The notes beneath the pieces are model-generated. The model worked only from the letters and a program-made list of their open reading frames with translations, had not been told where the DNA came from and ran no database searches. The translations under genes and the position numbers were made by a program. A stretch of 64,000 nucleotides of DNA from contig NZ_FXTP01000003.1 in assembly GCF_900182705.1 (NCBI RefSeq), positions 62,001 to 126,000 on the forward strand, given 5' to 3'. Positions 57,695-64,000 of the stretch are shown one piece after another; position 1 is the first letter of the stretch; every line of letters starts with the position of its first letter. The stretch comes from Gracilimonas mengyeensis. GTDB taxonomy: Bacteria; Bacteroidota; Rhodothermia; Balneolales; Balneolaceae.

Positions 57695-58656
57695 AGTGAG
57701 GTGAGGTTAATTTCAAGATCAAATTTTTCTTTGGCGATGGATTCCAGGGCTTTTAAATCGGTGAAGGCATTGGTTCCGCCCGAGTTAGTGGTTGACAGGG
57801 CTCCGGTTAAATTTCCAAATCTGCAGCATTCTTTTATAGATGCCCCGTCTATGAATTTTCGTATAAAACCGGTATTGAAGCTATCCCCAGCCCCAATGGC
57901 ATCTACAACTTCATCATTGTAAAAAGAGGGCTCTTGCCGAATTTCTCCCTCATGCATATATGCTGAGCCTTTAGACCCCAGTTTCACAATCACATGGTTG
58001 CCTTTTTGCTGAAGCTTGCGAATCGAAACTTCCCAGTCTTTGTCGCCGGTCAGGTTTACCAGCTCTGCCTGGTTGGGAAGAAACACATCAACATGCGGTA
58101 AAACCTGGTCAAGGTTCATATCCCACTTCTCTTCCGGGTCCCATTGGGGATCAATGGAAGTGGTTAGCCCTAAGGCTTTGGCCCGCTTCATCAGGGTGGA
58201 AATGTCCTTGGCAATTTTCGGCTGCAGAAAATAGGAGGAGAAATGTAAATGACGGGCTTTAGCGAGCTGCTCATCGGTTATATCGTCAATTCCCAACTCC
58301 GTCATTGCGCCCTGGTGGGTCACCATGGCCCGGTCTTCATCGTAGTTTAGTGCTACGGTTACGCCCGTTGCCAATGATTTATCCTTAATGATGAGATCGG
58401 TGCTTACATTCTTTTTCTGAAGTTCTGCAAGCACTTTATGACCAAACAAATCGTCTCCGATTTTACCAATAAAACCTACATTGGCTCCCAGGCTGCTTAA
58501 ATTACTTGCGAAAATAGCGGAGGAACTACCCAGAGTAAGCGTAAGGTCATCCGCCAGTTTTTCTTTGCCCATTTCAGGGAACCCGTCAATACCGTTGAGA
58601 ATCAAGTCAACGTTAAGCTCCCCAACTACTAAAACATCAAATTCTTTTTGTGACAT
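57691..58656 (-). CDS. PfkB-family sugar kinase, possible tagatose/fructose kinase
   Basis: 321 aa, cytosolic, ribokinase fold. VLVVGELNVDLILNGID and the GKxxGDDLFG-like IGKIGDDLFG lie near the N-terminus. SLATGVTVALNYDEDRAM, VDVFLPNQAELVNLTG and the catalytic DAIGAGDSFNTGF (Asp base, anion hole) follow. The sugar cannot be read from the sequence. Position in the same block as a GatZ-like epimerase suggests phosphorylation of tagatose, as in the tagatose kinase plus 4-epimerase pathway. It follows SusD3 by 83 bp. Confidence 0.88.
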   Translation of the reverse strand: MSQKEFDVLVVGELNVDLILNGIDGFPEMGKEKLADDLTLTLGSSSAIFASNLSSLGANVGFIGKIGDDLFGHKVLAELQKKNVSTDLIIKDKSLATGVTVALNYDEDRAMVTHQGAMTELGIDDITDEQLAKARHLHFSSYFLQPKIAKDISTLMKRAKALGLTTSIDPQWDPEEKWDMNLDQVLPHVDVFLPNQAELVNLTGDKDWEVSIRKLQQKGNHVIVKLGSKGSAYMHEGEIRQEPSFYNDEVVDAIGAGDSFNTGFIRKFIDGASIKECCRFGNLTGALSTTNSGGTNAFTDLKALESIAKEKFDLEINLTSL

Positions 58657-58739
58657 ATATATTTTTTTAAAAATCCTACCCGGATTAAGTCAAACCCGGG
58701 CAGGTAAATGTTCAGAGGTACGCTACTACTATGCTGATG

Positions 58740-60206
58740 TTAATATCCGGGATTTTGGGTTAATTCCGGATTTACATCTATCTCTGACTGCGGAATAGGG
58801 AAGAGCAAATGATGTTCCTGAATGTTGTCTCTGCCTTGAGCTCTCATAACATCTAACGCTCTTCCCGTTCTAACGAGGTCCCACCATCTGTGGCCTTCTT
58901 GCGCCAGCTCCACGCGTCGTTCATGATATACCGCTTCACGAAACGCTGACTGACCCATACCGGCCGCCAGATCATCCAGGCCAGCCCTTGCTCTAACCTG
59001 GTTTACATACGGATAAGCCTGAGCGGTTTCGCCCAATTCATTTAAGGCTTCCGCATACATCAACAGAACTTCAGAATATCGCATTACCCGTACGTTTACC
59101 GGAGAATCTTCTCCCCAGCCAATAAATCCTTCGGTTTTGATGAGATATTTTCGGGAGTTGTAACCCGTAGAGGACCATTCCGGGTTATATTCCTTCCCAC
59201 CAATCGTTGAACCTTCCATTAATACGGTAGCTTCTAATCGTGGATCGCCTTCTTCAAATGCATCAACCAAATCCTGTGTAGGCATATTGAAGCCCCAGCC
59301 TTCCAAACCTGGCATTCCGGAGTTTCGGGGAGCCGTACTAATGTGGATGATATTGCCATCAGCGGTATTACCCCATGGACCGTTGGGGCCGCCTTCTACG
59401 TACTGAATCTCGAACACCGATTCTTTGCTGTTTTCAAACTCTTGCTCAAAGTTATCTCCATAATTTTCCAGCAGTTCATATACGCCGGAGTCTATTACTT
59501 TTTTAGAGTGATCAGCGGCCTTCTGCCAATCTTTTCGCCACATATACACTTTGGCAAGCATGCCGTTAGCAGCGCCTTTGGTAATACGTCCAAGGTCTGA
59601 ACCTGAATATGTTTCAGGTAAAACCTCGGCCGCCTCACTCAAATCTTTAATCAGGAAAGCGTACACTTCTTCTTTAGGGGTCCGGCTTACTTTCAAATCT
59701 CCCAAACTTTGAGGCTCGGTAATTAACGGAACATCACCAAATAAGCGTACCAGCCAGAAGTAATAGAATCCCCGGAGAAATTTAGCTTCTCCCATCAGGC
59801 GTTGCTTCAGGTTGTTATCCATCTCAATATCCGGGATACGCTCCAGGGCAATATTTGCTCTGTAAATACCGGTATAACTGTCTGCCCAGCTCTCTGTTAG
59901 CAGAGAATTGGTCGATTTGATATCAAACAAGTCAAACTCCCACCAGGCGGGCCCATCCGATTTACCACCGTCACCTTTATCGGCATCGTCTGAAGTGATA
60001 TCTCCAATCGACCAGTAACTATTGGTGAACAATCCCCGGTATTGCAGGGGGTCGTACACTGCATTGATCGCAGCTACTGCGTCTTCTTCGGTTTTGTAGA
60101 AACTTGCAGCAGTAACCTCATTGGGGGATTGTTTGTTCAGTATTTGGTCATCGCATCCCCAGGAGACGACTAAAAGAACTATCAATAAACTTTTAATTAA
60201 TTTCAT
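58740..60206 (-). CDS. SusD-family glycan-binding lipoprotein (SusD3)
   Basis: 488 aa. The lipoprotein signal ends LVVSWGC. Typical SusD features: DQILNKQSPNEVTAASFYKTEEDAVAAINAVYDPL, FLRGFYYFWLVRLFGDVPLITEP, GMLAKVYMWRKDWQKAADHSKKVI, VMRYSEVLLMYAEALNELGE and ERRVELAQEGHRWWDLVRTG, ending LFPIPQSEIDVNPELTQNPGY. It pairs with SusC3, 36 bp upstream. Given GH36 and GH31 in the block, alpha-galactose-containing oligosaccharides are likely ligands. Confidence 0.95.
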   Translation of the reverse strand: MKLIKSLLIVLLVVSWGCDDQILNKQSPNEVTAASFYKTEEDAVAAINAVYDPLQYRGLFTNSYWSIGDITSDDADKGDGGKSDGPAWWEFDLFDIKSTNSLLTESWADSYTGIYRANIALERIPDIEMDNNLKQRLMGEAKFLRGFYYFWLVRLFGDVPLITEPQSLGDLKVSRTPKEEVYAFLIKDLSEAAEVLPETYSGSDLGRITKGAANGMLAKVYMWRKDWQKAADHSKKVIDSGVYELLENYGDNFEQEFENSKESVFEIQYVEGGPNGPWGNTADGNIIHISTAPRNSGMPGLEGWGFNMPTQDLVDAFEEGDPRLEATVLMEGSTIGGKEYNPEWSSTGYNSRKYLIKTEGFIGWGEDSPVNVRVMRYSEVLLMYAEALNELGETAQAYPYVNQVRARAGLDDLAAGMGQSAFREAVYHERRVELAQEGHRWWDLVRTGRALDVMRAQGRDNIQEHHLLFPIPQSEIDVNPELTQNPGY

Positions 60207-60242
60207 AACAGTAAATTTTTGATTTTAAAGAACGAATATGAA

Positions 60243-63200
60243 TTAAAGACCTAAGCTTACGCCTATATTAAAGGAGCGTGGAACCGGGTAGTTACCCATA
60301 TCAATTCCATAGTTTAGGTTGTTATTATCAACCTTACCCAACTCAGGATCGAAGCCGCTATAGTCCGTTATGGTGAAGAGGTTTCGGGCACTTACAAAAA
60401 TCCGAGCACTGCGTGCACCAATTTTTTCCAGCATACTTTCTGACAGATTGTATGCCAGGAGGATATTTTTGAGACGGAAGTAAGAGCCATCCTCAACATA
60501 CCGGTCTGAAATACGGGCATTATCGTTGGGGTCATTCCATGTTAAGCGGGGCATTTCATTGCTTGTGCCCGGGCCGGTCCAACGGTCTAATACGCCTGCC
60601 ATCTTATTACCGATATGCGAACCGTTAAGCAGTCGATATCCCATGGTATTCATCAACTTGTTGCCCTGCACGCCGCTGAACAGCATGTTCAGGTCGAAGT
60701 TTTTATAGGAGAAATTGGCATTAATACCATATTGGAAATCAGGAATAGGGCTGCCGATATAGGTACGATCGCTATCGTTGATCACGCCGTCTCCATTCAC
60801 ATCCACAAACCGGATGTCTCCGGGTGCAGCACCAGGCTGATCCGCATGACTGTCTACTTCACTTTGATTTTGGAAAATGCCATCTGTTTTATAGCCATAG
60901 AACTCACCAACGGAACGACCTTTTTCAGTTCGGGTTAGGCGCACGGATTCGCGATATAGAATTGGAGATGGAACAGGAAGTCCGCCGCCAAGATCCAGTA
61001 CTTCATTACTGATGGCCGAGAAGTTTCCGCCAATCTTATAGTAAAAATCTCCTACCGAATTTTGATAGAACATCGCGATCTCAAGCCCTTTATTCTCTAT
61101 CTCACCTGCATTTTGATAGGGGGCTTCCGTGATACCGGAACTGCTTGGAATAGGCACCGGTACCAGCATATCGGTGGTATTCTTAATGAAGTAATCTGCT
61201 GTAAAGTTGATTTTATCCTGGAACAGCGCTAAATCCACCCCAATATTGGTTTGTGTGGTAGTTTCCCACTTTACATCCTTATTAGGTACACTGTTTGGTG
61301 CTACACCGGGCACTATCTCCTGACCACTTCCAAATACATAGTATTGTGAAAGGTTCAGGCGGGTGGCATAATTGTAATTACCAATTTGCGAGTTACCTGA
61401 CTTACCCCAGCTTACCCGCAATTTCAAATCATCAAGAGCATTTATATCAGACAAGAACTGCTCTTCAGATAATCTCCAACCCACAGAGAAGGAAGGGAAC
61501 ACCCCATAACGATTTCCTTCGCCAAACTTGGAAGAACCATCAACCCGAACATTACCCGTAAACAGGTACTTACTGTCAAACGCATAGTTGATACGGCCGA
61601 AGTAACCAATCATCGCTTCTTCTTCCACAAATTCAGACAAGCTGTTGATTTGATCGGCAGCACTCAGCACTCTTACTTTTTCACTGATAAAGCCCTGGGC
61701 CGAAGCATCAATAGACTCATACCTGGATTCACTTACCGAGAAACCAGCCAGGAAGTTTACATCATGATACTGCTTAAATGTATCTTGGTATCTTGCCGTG
61801 GTTTGGCTTGTCCAGCCAAAACTGTTGCTGCTACCTCTGTAAAGCTGAGCAATGGAGCTGGAAGTAATTCCCCATCGGTAGGTAGGATTGAATTCAAAAT
61901 AATTGCCGTCTGTATAATCAACACCCAGTTCAGATTTAATAATCAGGTTTTCGATGGGGGTAATTTCGATATAGGCACGGTTCACTACATTTGAAACCTT
62001 GTTTTCTACATCGTTAATCACAGCTAAACCAACCGGGTTGGGGCCCTGGCTACTGCCTTCAAAATCGCCCAGCGGGCCTGCGTATTGTCCATCCCGAAAT
62101 ACGGGTACGGTAGGAGACATTTCCAATGCACCAACAATGCGGTTATCCGTGGCAAATGGATAATCTTCAGGGATAGAAGCCTGATTGGTTCGGGCCAAAG
62201 AAAGACGGTTACCAATTTTGAAGTAATCGTTGATCTTATAATCAGCGTTAGCTTGTATTGAGCCGCGTTCAAAACCACTGCCCACCAACACTCCTTCCTG
62301 GTCGTAATATCCACCCGATACGAAATATTGCAAGTCCTCAGTTCCACCTGATACCGACAGGTTATACTTTTGCATCACCGCATTTTGTGATAATTCATCC
62401 TGCCAGTCGGTTCCTTTTCCTAATGAAGAAGGGTTATCCCAATACGTTTCCAAACCGGAGGCTGCGCGGGCCTCATTCTGCATGCGGGCATATTGCTCGG
62501 CATTCAACATGTCCATCTTATTAGACAGCTGCTGGATACCACGAGTCATGTCAAAATCAATTTGAGCTTCCCCAATCGTACCGCCTTTGGTAGTTACAAG
62601 CACTACACCGTTGGCTCCATTGGCCCCATAAATAGCGGCAGCTGAAGCATCCTTAAGAATTTCTATCGATTTGATATTCTGCGGGTTGATGGAGTTGATA
62701 TCCCCGCCAGGGATCCCATCTATAACATATAATGGACTACTATTCCCAATGGTACCAATACCTCGAACATCTACCGAAATACCCGCGCCGGGAGCACCAC
62801 TATTCTGCGTAATATTTACACCAGCCACCCGACCTTGCAGCGCCTGGTTTAAATTTGTTGTGGTTTGCTGGGCTATTTCAGTTGCCGGAACGGAGGATAT
62901 AGAAGAAGTCACTTCCATACGTCTTTGGGTTCCATACCCAACCACCACAACTTCAGACAGGCTGCCGATACGCTCAACCAGTTTAACGTCTAAATATTCT
63001 TGTGATCCTACCGTAATTTCTTGTGTTTCGAAACCTACGTAAGAAAAAACAAGAATTGTATTTGAACCTGGCACCCTGAGGGTAAATTCCCCGTCAAGAT
63101 TTGTTGTAGTTCCATTTAATGTCCCTTTTATGACGATGTTTACCCCAGGCAAGGTTTCCCCTGATTCACTATCAGTCACCCTTCCCGTAACGGTAATTTC

Positions 63201-63284
63201 ACTATTTTCACTGTCCTGTCCATGTGCATCAACAGCCATACCCCATACCAATAGGATAAACAGTAAATTGCCTAATATTCGCAT
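60243..63284 (-). CDS. SusC-family TonB-dependent oligosaccharide transporter (SusC3)
   Basis: 1013 aa, ATG 63284, signal peptide ending DAHGQ. A carboxypeptidase-regulatory-like domain (EITVTGRVTDSESGETLPGVNIVIKG) is followed by SLSEVVVVGYGTQRRMEVTSSISS, a plug with VRGIGTIGNSSPLYVIDGIPG and SIEILKDASAAAIYGANGANGVVLVTTKGG, and a barrel ending SFNIGVSLGL. It heads block 3 and is divergent from the DMT transporter. Its upstream region has an AAGCGCTT but not the 18-bp ATCGAT palindrome of the other two SusC genes. Confidence 0.96.
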   Translation of the reverse strand: MRILGNLLFILLVWGMAVDAHGQDSENSEITVTGRVTDSESGETLPGVNIVIKGTLNGTTTNLDGEFTLRVPGSNTILVFSYVGFETQEITVGSQEYLDVKLVERIGSLSEVVVVGYGTQRRMEVTSSISSVPATEIAQQTTTNLNQALQGRVAGVNITQNSGAPGAGISVDVRGIGTIGNSSPLYVIDGIPGGDINSINPQNIKSIEILKDASAAAIYGANGANGVVLVTTKGGTIGEAQIDFDMTRGIQQLSNKMDMLNAEQYARMQNEARAASGLETYWDNPSSLGKGTDWQDELSQNAVMQKYNLSVSGGTEDLQYFVSGGYYDQEGVLVGSGFERGSIQANADYKINDYFKIGNRLSLARTNQASIPEDYPFATDNRIVGALEMSPTVPVFRDGQYAGPLGDFEGSSQGPNPVGLAVINDVENKVSNVVNRAYIEITPIENLIIKSELGVDYTDGNYFEFNPTYRWGITSSSIAQLYRGSSNSFGWTSQTTARYQDTFKQYHDVNFLAGFSVSESRYESIDASAQGFISEKVRVLSAADQINSLSEFVEEEAMIGYFGRINYAFDSKYLFTGNVRVDGSSKFGEGNRYGVFPSFSVGWRLSEEQFLSDINALDDLKLRVSWGKSGNSQIGNYNYATRLNLSQYYVFGSGQEIVPGVAPNSVPNKDVKWETTTQTNIGVDLALFQDKINFTADYFIKNTTDMLVPVPIPSSSGITEAPYQNAGEIENKGLEIAMFYQNSVGDFYYKIGGNFSAISNEVLDLGGGLPVPSPILYRESVRLTRTEKGRSVGEFYGYKTDGIFQNQSEVDSHADQPGAAPGDIRFVDVNGDGVINDSDRTYIGSPIPDFQYGINANFSYKNFDLNMLFSGVQGNKLMNTMGYRLLNGSHIGNKMAGVLDRWTGPGTSNEMPRLTWNDPNDNARISDRYVEDGSYFRLKNILLAYNLSESMLEKIGARSARIFVSARNLFTITDYSGFDPELGKVDNNNLNYGIDMGNYPVPRSFNIGVSLGL

Positions 63285-63620
63285 ATCGACTTGCCTTATT
63301 ATTTAGAGTTAAAAGCGATTTTTACACGATTTTTCAAAGAATAAGCATTAGCAAGCGCTTACAACTTTGTTTCGTTATTACTAAATCACTTTTTGGTTTC
63401 AGTTTCTTACTACTTTCCAAGTAATGGAATTTTAAAATAAATTCAAAACAAAAATTTTATAAAAAATAATGCCGTTAAATAGCCTTAAAACGGACATTAT
63501 TAATACAAAAGCCTTGAGAGAGAAAAAAACATTCACTTATTTAAAATAATTCTTTGCCTTTCGTTTCCTTATTTTTTAGAATTACCTGTAGTTAATTCCA
63601 TTTACCCGAATCAATTATTT
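63285..63620. promoter_or_regulatory. Divergent region SusC3 / DMT transporter
   Basis: 336 bp, AT-rich. AAGCGCTT at 63353-63360 (context GCAAGCGCTTAC) lies 69 bases above the SusC3 start. No second palindrome was seen. The rest holds A-rich runs (near 63430-63470) without a gene. Confidence 0.5.
63353..63360. promoter_or_regulatory. AAGCGCTT palindrome upstream of SusC3
   Basis: The same octamer that flanks both other SusC promoters, here as a single copy. With flanks it reads GCAAGCGCTTAC, close to the GTAAGCGCTT of the SusC1 site. Confidence 0.55.
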
Positions 63621-64000
63621 ATGAAAATCAATCAATCAAAAAACTGGCTTTTATATGCCATCGTAACCACTCTCTTTTGGGGAGTATGGGGAGCTCTTAT
63701 CGAAATTCCAGAAAAAGCAGGCTTCCCGGCCACCCTCGGCTATTGTGTTTGGGCTTTAACCATGATCCCCCCTGCCCTGGTGGCGTTACGAAATATCAAC
63801 TGGAAGCTTGAGCATTCTAAAAAAGCAATTTTACTGGGCTCTCTTGCTGGTTTTACCGGCGCCGGCGGACAACTTGTTCTTTTTGAAACGCTTCGTCTTG
63901 GACCCGCATATCTTGTGTTTCCTATTATTTCATTATCTCCCGTAGTAACCATAATACTATCCACCCTCTTTCTTAAAGAAAAGACCGGCAAGTTGGGCTG
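63621..64000 (+). CDS. DMT-superfamily (EamA-like) transporter, N-terminal part
   Basis: ATG 63621 opens a frame that runs off the right edge (126 codons seen). It is very hydrophobic, with at least three to four membrane segments: WLLYAIVTTLFWGVWGALIE, TLGYCVWALTMIPPALVALR, AILLGSLAGFTGAGGQLVLFE and AYLVFPIISLSPVVTIILST. The WG-containing first helix and the repeat-like pattern are typical of EamA/DMT permeases, with FLKEK ending the fourth. It is divergent from block 3 and could export or import a small metabolite or sugar; substrate unknown. Confidence 0.75.
   Translation, partial: MKINQSKNWLLYAIVTTLFWGVWGALIEIPEKAGFPATLGYCVWALTMIPPALVALRNINWKLEHSKKAILLGSLAGFTGAGGQLVLFETLRLGPAYLVFPIISLSPVVTIILSTLFLKEKTGKLG

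Overview
The window reads as one long carbohydrate-utilisation island from a Bacteroidota-like bacterium. Three SusC/SusD pairs and the 'QNYPNPFNP' C-terminal sorting modules on two secreted proteins point to the Balneolota/Rhodothermota side of the phylum (inference; no 16S rRNA is present). Almost every gene is on the minus strand. Only an AraC-type regulator (43323-44264) and a partial DMT transporter (63621 onward) are on plus. No tRNA, rRNA, CRISPR array or transposase was recognised.

Minus-strand blocks, each read from high to low coordinate. Block 3 (63284 to 44612): SusC3, SusD3, PfkB kinase, secreted amidohydrolase, GH36, exported FAD oxidoreductase, small cytochrome c, TIM-barrel-like protein, GH31, GatZ/KbaZ-like protein, NodB-like unknown and a LacI regulator. 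It looks like an alpha-galactoside locus with a tagatose-type intracellular route and an unexplained periplasmic redox pair. Central block (43082 to 30819): GH35, MFS sugar porter, a cytosolic DUF5107-TPR protein, a GH2 lipoprotein and a CE12 acetylesterase, divergent from the AraC gene. Block 2 (30154 to 10312): SusC2, SusD2, a GH154-GH16 fusion, a BNR_4 propeller, GH88, LacZ-type GH2, beta-glucuronidase-type GH2, GH43_24-GH43, DUF4861 and GH43-GH43. Block 1 (9995 to the left edge): SusC1, SusD1, a secreted beta-sandwich protein, GH53 endo-galactanase and a clan GH-A hydrolase cut by the window edge.

How they fit together: block 2 has an almost complete set for type II arabinogalactan (arabinogalactan-protein, plant gums): endo- and exo-beta-1,3-galactanase, several uronic-acid-removing enzymes, a candidate for the rhamnose-glucuronate cap, arabinosidase-type GH43 domains and beta-galactosidases. 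Block 1 suits beta-1,4-galactan (type I, pectic side chains). The central block adds beta-galactosidase, pectin-type deacetylation and sugar import.

The strongest regulatory signal is a 59-bp block at exactly the same distance upstream of SusC1 and SusC2. It contains an 18-bp perfect palindrome centred on ATCGAT, an AAGCGCTT octamer and a shared promoter-like box, with a second AAGCGCTT further upstream. SusC3 has one AAGCGCTT. This is LacI-family operator style and would co-regulate galactan and arabinogalactan use. Most of the larger gaps (about 120 bp and up) contain hairpin-forming repeats, and one such repeat lies inside the open 5' end of the GH31 gene.
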